NCBI GenBank assembly: GCA_032718475.1 | Contig: JAUCBJ010000002.1 | Span: 27,096 to 91,095 of the forward strand | Direction: 5' to 3' | Source: Nemertoderma westbladi | Taxonomy: Eukaryota > Xenacoelomorpha > Nemertodermatida > Nemertodermatidae | DNA length: 64,000 bases | In this document: positions 20,413 through 30,810 of the stretch, in pieces | Numbering within the stretch: the first letter of the stretch is position 1 | Layout: every line of letters starts with the position of its first letter | The notes under the pieces: model-generated | What the model saw: only the letters and a program-made list of their open reading frames with translations | The model's database searches: none | What the model was told of the DNA's origin: nothing | Program-made: the position numbers and the translations under genes

Positions 20413-22224
20413 TCAGTATCTTTTATCCAGAGTTTTCCATGCGTCATAGTATGCCTCATGAGAACCTCCTTCAAAACATGCAATAATTCTGCGTGGTTTG
20501 TCACCCAGGTATTGCGATAAATATACCAATTTCTGTGCGTCGGCTATGTCCGTTGATCCGATCTGCGCAAAGAACCGTTTCTTGAATCTGAGGTAATCGA
20601 CGGGATCTCCTTCAAAGGTGCGAATCTCCATCTTAGGCATGGCAAGGCGGTTCTCCAAAGCCCGGATGATGCTGACGTCATCTGAACTGGAGTGACTCGG
20701 AGGGTTATAGTTATTGGCACTCACTCCCATACTTGATGGATCAATAATAGGTGGAGTTTTAATAATGACGCGGCTACGAGTTTGTGGTGTTGATGTAAAT
20801 GGGTTGTTCGATCGGGGAGTGGCGTCCCGTTCCGAGTCCTTTTCAGGCTCGTACTTGGGTACACTCGCTGTCGTGGTGTTGGATGGGAAATAAGGTTCCT
20901 CACTCTTTAGCGTAGCCGGTGGGGGATGGAACACCGGGGCTTGTGCCGATAGCGTAGACTGTTTGGTAGGCGGGATCTCGGGTTTCGGAGGTTTCGCCGC
21001 TGTTGGTGTAAATGACTTTTCTAACTCCGGTACCGGAATTGGTTCATATTCCTGATCTATATCCCTTTCCCAGTCCTCGTAGAGTTGAATATCTCGTTCT
21101 ATAAGTGCGGCTTCGTATTCTGCGAGTTTTGCATTATCCGCATTCTTTTTGTGGATGAGAATTGCTTGGGCCTCGGCGTGTTGTTTACGCATTTCCGCTT
21201 CCCATTTACGTTGTTCGATCTCTCGTTCGGCCTCTCGTCCGCGTTGTTCGGCCTCCTGTTTGCGTTGTTCGGCCTGTCGTTCGTCCTCTCGTCTATGTTG
21301 TTCGGCCTGCCGTTCGGCCTCCTGTTTGCGTTGTTCGGCCTGCCGTTCGGCCTCTCGTCTATGTTGTTCGGCCTCCTGTTCGCGTTGTTCGGCCTGCCGT
21401 TCGGCCGCTTGTTCGGCCTCTCGCTTTTGTGTTTCGGCGGCTAATACATCTTGCTCGGCTTGCAGTTGAATATACTCATCTTCCATCCGAGCTTTGAGGG
21501 CTAATGCCTTCCGTTCTCGCAGTTGGTCTCGGAGTGGCGGCGCCCCTTGAGACCTGCGCGATGAGCCGGATATCTCGCTCCTAGCGCTGGAGTGCTGATT
21601 TCTAACGGACCCCGTTCTCTTTCGATGTACTGCTGTCCTGATGCTGGAGGATCGTACTGATTCCGCGTCTGTTCTTTCAGCCCTCTTGTAATACTGTTCC
21701 TCATAGCCTCTCACAAGGCTGAGGGTCCTCCGGTGTTGTTTGCGGAACCCATCTAGATGTACAACGTGTTCTTCCAACTTGGGGTAGTTTTCCAGATCGG
21801 TGGGGGGAACGAGCTCTTGGTACGCCTGTATCATTCTTTCGTACCGCTGTAGGATATTTCGGATACTTTGAAGCTGAGTTTGTACCTCATTGAGGGGGGT
21901 TTTGACTCCCTTGAGTTGTTTCTCCATCCGTTGATACGCTCGGGTTACTCCGCCTTTAAGAGCCCCTAACCGACGGGTCATGTTCTTGACGTTTGGTACC
22001 TCGTCGGCTTCCGAGTCTGTGTGGTGATCCATCTCGTCGGTATCGGATACGTTATTTGTTGTCATTGTAACGTAAAACAGTTCCTCGTAGGTATTGTACT
22101 CAGCTTGGACCACCCAAACAGTAATCCTGAATCGTCCAACGTTCGTTCCTTGTACCTCAACTTCGACGTGCCAGATTCCTGGCTCAACTTGAATTATATC
22201 AATGGGTGTGATCGATACTTCCAT
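20413..22224 (-). CDS. gag: BEL/Pao Gag, N-terminal part (element 1)
   Basis: 603 codons starting MEVSITPIDII. Residues about 100-170 are helical with LQSIRNILQRY. Residues about 235-385 form a long charged coiled coil of reiterated EAERQAEQRKQ-type heptads, reflected in a locally repetitive DNA sequence (21200-21440). The end (about 520-603) begins the DUF1759-like Gag domain (MPKMEIRTFEGDPVDYLRF...). Gag forms the particle and binds the element RNA. The start is supported by the leader length (250 bp to the 5' LTR). The frame ends at a TGA inside the conserved domain. Confidence 0.88.
   Translation of the reverse strand: MEVSITPIDIIQVEPGIWHVEVEVQGTNVGRFRITVWVVQAEYNTYEELFYVTMTTNNVSDTDEMDHHTDSEADEVPNVKNMTRRLGALKGGVTRAYQRMEKQLKGVKTPLNEVQTQLQSIRNILQRYERMIQAYQELVPPTDLENYPKLEEHVVHLDGFRKQHRRTLSLVRGYEEQYYKRAERTDAESVRSSSIRTAVHRKRTGSVRNQHSSARSEISGSSRRSQGAPPLRDQLRERKALALKARMEDEYIQLQAEQDVLAAETQKREAEQAAERQAEQREQEAEQHRREAERQAEQRKQEAERQAEQHRREDERQAEQRKQEAEQRGREAEREIEQRKWEAEMRKQHAEAQAILIHKKNADNAKLAEYEAALIERDIQLYEDWERDIDQEYEPIPVPELEKSFTPTAAKPPKPEIPPTKQSTLSAQAPVFHPPPATLKSEEPYFPSNTTTASVPKYEPEKDSERDATPRSNNPFTSTPQTRSRVIIKTPPIIDPSSMGVSANNYNPPSHSSSDDVSIIRALENRLAMPKMEIRTFEGDPVDYLRFKKRFFAQIGSTDIADAQKLVYLSQYLGDKPRRIIACFEGGSHEAYYDAWKTLDKRY
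20832..20853 (-). promoter_or_regulatory. Hairpin motif inside gag
   Basis: The core CGAGTCCTTTTCAGGCTCG is closely related to the LTR motif. On the RNA it forms CGAGCCT-GAAA-AGG-A-CTCG, a GNRA-loop hairpin with one bulged A. In the gag frame it encodes YEPEKDSER. Confidence 0.6.
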
Positions 22225-22474
22225 TCCCTGTTAACAACTCTCCAAATATGTGATCTGCCGACTACGAGTTGGTTAGATCGAGTTTGTTGATTAATTAAAC
22301 CACGACTTTGTCTCAACTCAAATACCAGAGTTTCCTCGTAGTGGGTGCTGGCAAGCACGTAGAGAGTTTTGAAGAGTATTGAAGGATTCTCAACTTCCAC
22401 CAGTTGAAGTTGACCGTAATTATTCTTAATTTTGACACCCTGTCAAAATTAACCGCATTAATTATTCTTAATTT
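22225..22474 (-). promoter_or_regulatory. Leader of element 1 with unusual primer-site region
   Basis: The 250-bp 5' leader. No tRNA-complementary site beginning TGG lies next to the LTR. Instead a 17-bp direct repeat (22417-22433 and 22459-22475) abuts it, with a perfect inverted repeat AATTTTGACA...TGTCAAAATT between (22429-22451). A TGGTGGAAGTTGAG sequence occurs about 70 nt into the leader. Confidence 0.5.
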
Positions 22475-24084
22475 TGTTGCCGTTATCCCAACACCAGGGG
22501 GGAAAAACGCCGATGCTGGAGACGTGACTTTACAGACCACTGAGCCCCGGCCAGTCACCGGATATTGATTTTGGAGAAGGAATGATTTCTGAGATGCAGG
22601 GTTGCGGTTGAGAAAAAGCTGCATTAGTTGGATATACTCTTTAATGTAACTGAACTCTGTTGAACCTTGTTAACAATATTGAACCCTGATTAAGAATAAT
22701 TTTGGGCTTCCCCAAATCAATATACACCAAATATTCACAATAATTATACACGATAATATAAATCCCTACAGTATATTATTTAATTACCCACTGTTCGCTC
22801 AGATTTTAGCTTACCTAATGTTCCCCAGATTTTCCCTCGGTCCTAGTCTTAGTGCCGTAGTGTCGGTGTCGGTCGACCCTGTCGCGTGTCCGTTCCACCC
22901 CTCACGAACCCCGAAGGGAACGATCATCGAGAACCAGCACGGCTTGGCTAAGGGTCGGTCCAGTTGGTAGACTCTGTCGCGTATCCGTACCACCCCTCTC
23001 GAACCCCGAAGGGTTCGGTCATCGAGAACCAGTACGGCTTGGCTAGGAGTCTGTCGTGTCGGTGGACCCGTTCGCGTGTCCGTTCCACCCCTCACGAACC
23101 CCGAAGGGTTCGATCATCGAGAACCAGAACGGCTTGGCTAGGGGTCCGTCGTTTCATCACAGAAACCCAACCACCTAGGCTTTCCGAGTCCCTTTCAGGC
23201 TCGTAGTCGCTTCGGCAGCCGAGAAACTGCTCCGAACAGTCGGTAGGCCAGTAGAGTCTAGTCGAGTCTAGTCCTTTGTCTTTCGACCCCATCGCGTGTC
23301 CGTTCCACCCCTCACGAACCCCGAAGGGAACGATCATCGAGAACCAGTACGGCTTGGCTAAGGGGTCTGTTGTCGGTTCCCGTCGCAAATCCCAGTACAA
23401 GCAGTCAGCGTTCCGAGTTCTTTTCAGTCTCGTAGTAGCTGCCATTGACCAGAGACCGCTAAGGGCAGTTCTCGTCAAACCCGTCCTGTGGCCAGCCCTT
23501 TCGCATGTCCGTCCCACCCCTCGCGAACCCCGAAGGGATCGGTCATCGAGAACCAGTACGGCTTAGCTCAGGGGGCAGTCGTTAGTTGGCCACCCGTTCG
23601 CGTGTCCGCTCCACCCCTCACAAACCCCGAAGGGAACGATCATCGAGAACCAGAACGGCTTGGCTACTAAGGGGCCGTCGTTTCCCGTCGCAAATCCCTG
23701 ACACAAGCAGTCAGCGGTCCGAGTTCTTTTCAGTCTCGTAATGGCTGCTGTTGGCCAGGGACCGCTAAGGGCAGTCCTTGTCCTTTAGGCCTGGCGCATT
23801 ACCAAATCCACCCCTACAGGCAGCAGGAAGTTGGCCAGGGCCTAATAGTACTCAGGCTAACCTGAATACTGCTTGCATTTTCCATCCCCCCCTGGCCCTT
23901 ATAACTATGAAATTATTCCCGTACCCTGTAAGTTGCCCCAAAGTTCGCCCATAAATCGCCCCCAGTTTATTGAATGTGCCCAAAACCCATGGTCCCGCAC
24001 CCAGTAGTAATATCGGAATAATCAATTTTAAATAAATACAAAAATATTCAACTCGCGTTATGGAAAGTTGAAATACCGCGAACA
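22475..24084 (-). repeat. 5' LTR of element 1 (right end)
   Basis: 1610-bp LTR, almost identical to 9485-11093, with the same TG...CA ends and internal repeats. Transcription of the element should start in this copy and run leftward. The GGTTA target duplication follows at 24085. Confidence 0.95.
23184..23740 (-). promoter_or_regulatory. Three hairpin-motif copies in the right LTR
   Basis: Counterparts of the left-LTR motifs, at 23184-23205, 23413-23434 and 23719-23740. Confidence 0.6.
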
Positions 24085-24089
24085 GGTTA
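24085..24089. repeat. Target-site duplication GGTTA, right
   Basis: Directly follows the element's terminal GCGAACA and matches 9480-9484. Confidence 0.95.
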
Positions 24090-26776
24090 AACTCATACAA
24101 ATCTCATTATCGGAATTTAAACACGAAACTAAAGATAAAATAGAAACAATGGCGAAAAAATTGATTCCCTGATTCCTTCTAGCAATACCAGCAATACCAT
24201 GATTCTTCCCCGTGGCTGACCCGAATAACCCTGGCAATAATACCAGGGTCATTCGGGTCAGCCACTGGCCCAGGGAAACCAATAGAAGGAGAAGATCGCC
24301 ATCCAACTCAACAACACGATTGGAGTTCAAAAACGCCCTTTACTAAATCGAAACCACTACTCAACTGTTATAGTGTCAATGCTCAATCATTGTGCAATAA
24401 ATTTCATGATCTGGATTTATTACTTTCTAATGGTGACTTTGATTTAATAACAGAAACATGGCTTACAGACTCTGTGCCTGATGCTCAGATAAATGGCGAT
24501 AATAATTACGTGGTATTTCGTAGAGATCGTAAATCTAGGGGTGGGGGGGTCTGCATTACTTATAAGGAAAAATATCAAATGTGTTGCTGTTCCAGTTAGT
24601 TATGATGGGGAATCAGAGATGGTTGCAGTGGATCTTGTGGGTAACACCCCCGTACGTATTGTTTGTTTGCACCCAACTCCATCTCAACCAACGACGATCT
24701 CATCTGTAATGCCATTACTATTTTGTGCGATGTTAGTTTTCCTTGTATTATTTTTGGGGATTTTAACTTACCAGAATTTTACTGGGGAAATTTCACTTAC
24801 CCCGATAACCTGGTGTACAATAGATTTTCCCACTTTATTTTAGAGAACGGTCTGTCACAACTGCAATTTGAACATACCAGAGGAACTTGTGTTAGACTTA
24901 GTTTTCACCACGGAATCATATGGTTGTTTCCTGTATAACCACATCAGCCGGATTTTCCACCAGTGATAATGATTCGGCAGTTATTTTTAATATTATAGCG
25001 CCAGTTCAGTATTCGGTTAATGGTGGCAAATCATGGTTACTATGATTTTAAACATGCTAATTATAACAATTTTATTTCATTTATTGACAGTTTTAATTGG
25101 TGCCGACAATTTGAACTATGTGATACAGTTGACGATTTTTGGACAAATTTTAGCTCCATTTTAAAGAAAGTTTGTGCCATTTAAGAAATTTAACCCTAAA
25201 CTGAAAATGCATCAGGCTTTTGTCAAAAAACTCCAGCGAAAAGAAAAATTTTGTGGCGGCGCAGACACACAACTGACGGTTTGTTAGAATACAAAAAATG
25301 TGCTCGCTTAGCATCCAGTGTTGCATTTAGAGCGGCCTGCATTAACGAAAACAAAATTCTCTCCTCCGGAAAGCCAGATGCAAATTTCAGGTATGTCAAC
25401 TCCAAACGTATTAATAAGTCTGGTATATCACTGCTGAAGTTTGGTGGCAGCACTGTTGTCGATAACGCCACCAAGGCTCATATTTTATTAAATGTATTGT
25501 CCGAAAATGTTACTATTGATAACAATATTGTACCCAATCTTCCCCGTAGAGTACCCGTAGGAATTAATATATCAACAATAGATATTTCTCCTGTAAATGT
25601 TTATAATATGCTTCGAAAGATTCCGGCCAAGATCAGTAGGACTCCAGATGGATTGCCCAGCCTTCTTTTTTCAAAATTAGCACGCTGTATATCTGCACCA
25701 TTATCCGCTATATTTACCATCTCATTTGAAACGAAAATGCTCCCTTCAATTTGGCTCACAGCTGATGTCATCCCGCTGTTTAAAAAAGGCAATTCATCTG
25801 ATCCCTACAACTACCGGCCTATTTCATTAACATGTATATCCTGTAAGTTAATGGAAATGTGTATTAAATATGAGTTATCTGAATATTTACTTAGGAACAA
25901 GTTAATTACAAAGGCACAGCACGGGTTTTTAAAGCTCAAATCTACATGTACTCAGTTATTGGAATCCGTTAAAGAATGGTATAAAATGGTTGATAATGGC
26001 GACGCCTTTGACGTAGTGTACTGTACATTGACTTCCCAAAGGCATTCGATTCAGTAGTACTGTCTCTGTTTGGTCCCCATTGTTATTAACGTCTATAGAC
26101 TTGGTTGAGAATGTACAAAGATATTTTACACGTAGACTTTATTTGCGGTGCGGTTTGTCCTATAGTAGCTACCTCGACCGACTCAACTTTCTCGTGTTAC
26201 AACCTCTTGAACTAAGGCGTATTATTTTCGATCTTAAGATGGTATATTCCATTGAACGAAATTTAATCGACCTTAATTTTGATGATTTTTTTACACGCCC
26301 CTCTAGACCCTGTCTCAAAGGACATAACCATAAACTATTCATAAAGCGAACTAGACTTAATCAATGCAAAAAATTGTGCCAATTTGGAACTCATTGCCCG
26401 ATAGCATCGTAGAATCTAATAATAGAGATATTTTTATGCATCGCTTGTCTGATCATAACTTATTGGAATTTTGTCAATTTAAACGCAATATGTAATTATT
26501 ATTATTTTTTATCTTATGAATAGACTATTAGTACATTATTACTTGGTGTGGTACTATACGGGGCCTAAATAAATACATTTTTGATTTTGCTACTGTATAT
26601 ATATTTTTGCTAGTGTATATATATTTCTATGTAAAACCTATAAAACAGCCTATAAGTGCTTTCACAGCCTGGGTTGTCTTCTCCTCACCTTTTACTATTA
26701 CTTATGTTATCATATCTGTATTCTGTATTTTAATTTTAATATCGATGAGTGTTTTAAATAAAATAAAATAAAATAA
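24090..26776 (+). pseudogene. CR1/jockey-like non-LTR element with deleted RT core, copy 1
   Basis: Relic in sense orientation: ORF1 coiled-coil fragment (24090-24180); ORF2 endonuclease (24360-24960) with ITETWLTDSVP, FRRDRKSRGGG and IFGDFNLPEFYW; RT fingers/palm (25251-26057) with VIPLFKKG, NYRPISLT, QHGF and a degraded AFDSV. It then jumps directly to the C-terminal region (26080-26412) with ENVQRYFTRRLY, YLDRLNFLVLQPLELRR. The segment that would contain the catalytic YADD is missing. There are several frameshifts. The 3' end is a run of AAATA-type repeats at 26754-26776. The same deletion is in the duplicate at 41615-44277, so it predates the segmental duplication. Confidence 0.75.
24212..24265. 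repeat. Strong hairpin, 23-bp arms, copy 1
   Basis: Arms 24212-24234 and 24243-24265 (beginning GTGGCTGACCCGAAT) pair with one mismatch around an 8-nt loop. It lies in the boundary between the ORF1 and ORF2 relics of the non-LTR element. Duplicate at 41739-41792. Confidence 0.85.
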
Positions 26777-26849
26777 ATGTTCCACTTTCGAAGTGGTCAT
26801 ATCTAAAATCACTACAGATCATTCATAACTAATGTATTGACAGTATAAT

Positions 26850-27190
26850 CTCGCTCAACAATTCCTAAACTACGACATCCTAGTGTACGGTATTCCTGAG
26901 CGTAATAATGCATACAATTCCGTATTTTCTTGTCCTTTGCCGTCTTGGAAAACTTGGGAATCAATGAATCAGCAATCGATTTTGTCTATCATCATAGGCG
27001 TCAGTTAGAGAGAGCCAGCCAATTTGGAACCCACTCTGATGGTAACTCTTCTTCTAAAAATCCCCACAGCCAACTAATTCTTGTGAAGTTTATGAAACAA
27101 CAATCACGAATTACTGCACTATCCAGCAAATTAGACAAAGGAATATATGTCTGTGAGCTGCCATTTTTGGTGACTATTAGCGTGATCATC
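26850..27190 (+). pseudogene. Non-LTR ORF1 RNA-binding domain relic, copy 1
   Basis: The plus strand reads YDILVYGIPERNN, then after a frameshift VLENLGINESAIDFVYHHRR and LILVKFMKQQSRI. This resembles the RRM-like core of L1/CR1-type ORF1 proteins (GIPE, H-R, IIVKF blocks). It lies downstream of the other element's 3' tail, so it is a separate or displaced fragment. Duplicate at 44348-44688. Confidence 0.5.
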
Positions 27191-28047
27191 CTACACCATC
27201 ATTATTCAAACATGCAGATTCAGCTATCTTTTTTAATATAGGTAAGAAATCCCTACAATACCTAATCCCACAATAAATAAACGGTTTTTCACGACAGTAG
27301 TTTAATTAACACAATAATCACATGCAATCCTTCACAACTTCGCTACCAGGTAACTCTCAAACTCGTGGGAGTACCCCATAGTGGGTGGACAGTTTTATCT
27401 CCCAACTGGAACTGGTAAACTCAAGTTTTACATTATCAGGTGTATCAAACTAGTATTGGATATTCTTTCAGTTGAGATATTTCTAGCTACTGTAACAATT
27501 CTCCACCAGCACATCTCAATGGTAAAATGAGGTTTGATTAGATGAGGATGTAAAATGCATATCATATATCGACCTTTATTGAACAAAATTTCACAATCCA
27601 AGAGAGAAGCTGGACAGGAGTGACGGAGGCTATATAAAGACAGTGATTGTGCTGGTGGTAAGCAGTGAGTGTAACAAAACAGTTGAGTCGATGAACAACT
27701 ACATAGTGCTGAGCGTGTTAGAAGGTCATGATTTATTTAGTGAAAACGAAAAGAAGTGGACTTGGGCTAAGGATCTAAGGACATGGAAGCAGGGGTCAGG
27801 GGGCCCATCAGATGATCAGCATAGACAATGGTCTGTCATGAGCTTCAGAGAATGTACGGGTCCTGATGTAACTTGATGAGCTACATTGAGACGAATTTAT
27901 GGTGGACAAATGAATAATTTTGTGGAACAACAATAAATTATTTAATAAATATTAAAAATTAACAATAAATAATGAATATTATTTTAATTGTAATTTCAAA
28001 AACATTGAAAATACCAAAATAAGCAATAAAAATGCTAATAAATTCAC
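27191..28047. other. 3' flank of transporter b1
   Basis: No recognised gene. A 77-codon frame (27643-27876) is conserved in the duplicate (45141-45374) with a few changes, but has no recognisable features. On the minus strand ATTAAA (27983-27988) lies 60 bp past the transporter stop and could serve as a polyadenylation signal. Confidence 0.45.
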
Positions 28048-29359
28048 CTAGCCTATGCGACATCTAAAAGCAAACACAGCCACCAAAGAGAAAATGAAAG
28101 GCAACCCCAACAAACTGAGAAGCGAAGAAGCTGCTGGCAATCCAAAGTAGTCGTTGAGAAAGCCACCAAAAATTGGGCCTATAAGTATTCCAATCGAATG
28201 TGATATTCGTAACATTTGTTGGAGAAGGGATCTTGTGTCGACATTGTCTGGGTAGCCACAAACATTGACAGCCAGTTGCCTTTGCGTTTCCACTGCAGGG
28301 GTCATGAATAATCCTGTACCAAATCCAAATAGTGCACATCCTGTGATAGAGATGGTAAGATCTTGAGGTAAACCTAGAAGTTCTGTAGGTCCTATTAGTT
28401 GCATTGCTAATGCTACTACCATTATACCGAATACGGTTGGTAAGATAGTCTTCAATTTCTTCATCAATAAACTTATTATTAAACCTATGAAGGATTGAAG
28501 ACTAGGAAATATCATATAAATACGACCAATATTGTACTGGTTCACATTGTAGGTGTGATAAATGTAGGCAGCATAGTTTGTAACTATAAATGATGCAAGT
28601 ATTGACCAATACGTGTGCGAAATAAATATGAACATTATTGCTGGATTCTTCAGAACCCCAAGATAAGTTGGTCTGGCTTCTTGAGATTCACATCTGTCAT
28701 AAATGTAAGCCGGTGACTCTATCGAGCAGTAAAAGACGATAATGAGAAACATTAAACCCGATATTATAAATGGGAATTTAAAACCAAACGCTTCAAAAAC
28801 GGAAGAACCAAAAACAGGCGCAACCATGTTTCCCAGTGCGGCACTAATAATTGCCACGCTGGCTAATAAAGTTCTTTGTGTCGGCCATAATTCCATCAAA
28901 AGACCGAATGAATACATATAACTGATGTTGAGTCCAACAGCTTCGATGATACGCAGTGAAAAACAAGCAAATATATATAATCCATTTCTATTATTTGGAA
29001 TATATTCTACAAACCCAAATGCTAACTGTGAAACAGCCCCAATAATACCGAATAGACCCAAAGAGATGTGAGTTCCCCAGTTGTTGATAGAATGAGGGAG
29101 GACAAGTGATGTATATTACAAGTCTTACAGCAGCAAACATAGACAGTAATGCACCAATCAAAGTCTTTGACCAATCTCGTTCTTCAACAACAATTTGAAA
29201 GAAGGTCTCTAATAGATTATGACACCAACCTGGTGTCATTTGATGCACCAACAACATGGCGACTAACAGGTAAAGTCTCCAGCCTTTTCGATGGCCAGTA
29301 TTACTTGCAATATTTTTATTCATTGAACTTGAAGTTATGGGAGCCGCTTCGTCTGTCAT
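28048..29359 (-). pseudogene. MFS transporter, type b, copy 1 (4-bp insertion)
   Basis: Nearly identical to the intact b2 gene (45546-46853) but broken. Around 29094 it reads GAATGAGGGAGGACAAG where b2 has GAATGAGGACAAG, so four extra bases shift the frame after about residue 87 (between transmembrane helices 2 and 3). The pieces are 28991-29359 (start MTDEAAPITSS) and 28048-29061 (from the third helix to the end). All other blocks, such as GFGTGL and LIGPIFGGFLN, are preserved. One extra disruption in an otherwise near-identical copy means either recent inactivation or an assembly error. Confidence 0.85.
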
Positions 29360-30810
29360 CTTCTATAAATTGTGTTTGTACAGTAAACTGTATACCTACA
29401 ACGAATCACATGAATAATATTATATTGTATTAATATCAAATTAAGAGGCGGCAGTGTTCGTAGATTTTGTCAGGGTGGTGAGAAGGTGGAAATTGTACTA
29501 ATTTCATACCCCGAGTTGAAAATGTACCTCCCATATCACTTGCACTGAGTTCGGCCAGGGAACCTGCTGTCGGACAGACCATTCGAGAGATATGGATGGA
29601 CCCCAGAGGAAGTGTCGTGATTAATAATGATTGTGTGACTTACAATGTATATTGTTTCTGATATAATCTAGTCTAACTATGTATCACACCAATACACCAA
29701 TAATGTCATCGCAACTACGTTGCAGACAAAGTACAAACCAATAACTCTTACTAAAGCAAATTCAAATATAACAAACAATAAGACAAGAGTGGTCTCAAGA
29801 GTAAAGTGGTGTGGTGATATTTGATGAAGAAACTACACTCTAGGAATGAGCTATACACCCAATGTCGACATATTAAATATGCTGGTTAATCTGCCATTAG
29901 CACAGTTTAGTCATCTATATACTAAATCAAGGCATATCTGCTATACACTAAACTATGATAATCACGCAGCTGTAAAGGCTTTCCCACTAAAGTATATTAT
30001 CCCCTTCTACTGTACAACATCCATCACCTTCTAATCGTTGCACCTATTTGGGCCATTAGTTAAATATTAATTCGCAGTGTTGAACCAGCCTCAACATACT
30101 ATATTATTTGTTCACCCATCATCCATGAACCTATACACTACACCTTCGTACATAGTCTATGCACGTCTACATGTCTACACGTCTACCTATGCGCGTCGAA
30201 GGTATGCGCATATCGCACTATGTAGCCAATGTTAGATCCTCGGTAATTACTCTTCTAATATCGTCTTATATTGGTTTTGATATTATCACTAACAGGCAGA
30301 GGCAGGGGCTTGTTTTATTGCCAAAGCAGACTCTGATTATCTGGTAAATGAATTATTAATGAACCAAATACGAAAGTAATGTAATCAAACAAGGAAATTT
30401 TCCCAACATGTAAAATGTGTTTGAAATTTATTTGTTAAAGTTATTTTCTTTTCAAGGAAATTTTTTAACAAGTCCTGCCCCAAGGTAAAATTTTAGGGGA
30501 TATAATTCAAAAACTGAGCAATAAATGTGTTATTCAATATTATTTACATTTCTTAAAGGGTTTTTTGGTATTTTTTTTTTTTGGGGGGGGGGGGGGGTGG
30601 GGGGGGGGTGAAGTTAAATATGTATGTCTTGGTATTTAGGGGTTAAAATAAATTTATTCTAATAAGTAGGCCTACAGTAGATTCTGTTAACTGTCGCAGA
30701 AGTAGGGATAACATTTGCCCTCATTCTCTTATATTTTCGATAAATGTATATTTAATTTGGTAAAAAGGGTATTTTAACAAACTATTGGCATGGCGGAAAT
30801 ATTTTTAGAT
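29360..30810. other. 5' flank of transporter b1
   Basis: AT-rich, no gene recognised, and collinear with 46854-48278. Small plus-strand frames at 29846-30034 and 30159-30347 show no features. A long T then G homopolymer lies at 30571-30610, shorter in the duplicate (48055-48082). Homology to the second copy stops at 30810, exactly where element 2 begins in copy 2. Confidence 0.55.

Larger units (their letters stand above)
9485..24084 (-). mobile_element. BEL/Pao LTR retrotransposon, element 1 (complete, 14.6 kb)
   Basis: Full-length LTR retrotransposon. The ends are TG...CA, flanked by the 5-bp direct repeat GGTTA (9480-9484 and 24085-24089). The pre-insertion site with a single GGTTA is at 41612-41616 in the second duplication copy. 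LTRs are 9485-11093 and 22475-24084, with about nine differences counted by eye. Going 5' to 3' on the minus strand: LTR, leader, Gag with coiled coil and DUF1759-like region, CCHC and aspartic protease, RT, RNase H, integrase, DUF5641-like domain, a repeat-rich spacer, an extra 866-codon ORF, polypurine tract, LTR. Domain order and the integrase/DUF5641 features place it in BEL/Pao. Its base composition is GC-richer than the flanks. Confidence 0.95.

Noticed and set aside
21085-21497. Plus-strand Leu/Cys/Arg-rich frames opposite the Gag coiled coil
   Set aside because: They are antisense shadows of the repetitive heptad-coding sequence.
27643-27876. 77-codon frame conserved between duplicates
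   Set aside because: Conservation is no higher than the surrounding duplicated non-coding DNA, and there are no family features.
30571-30610. T12-G homopolymer as a functional G-quadruplex tract
   Set aside because: Long homopolymers here differ in length between duplicates and are likely slippage or assembly noise.
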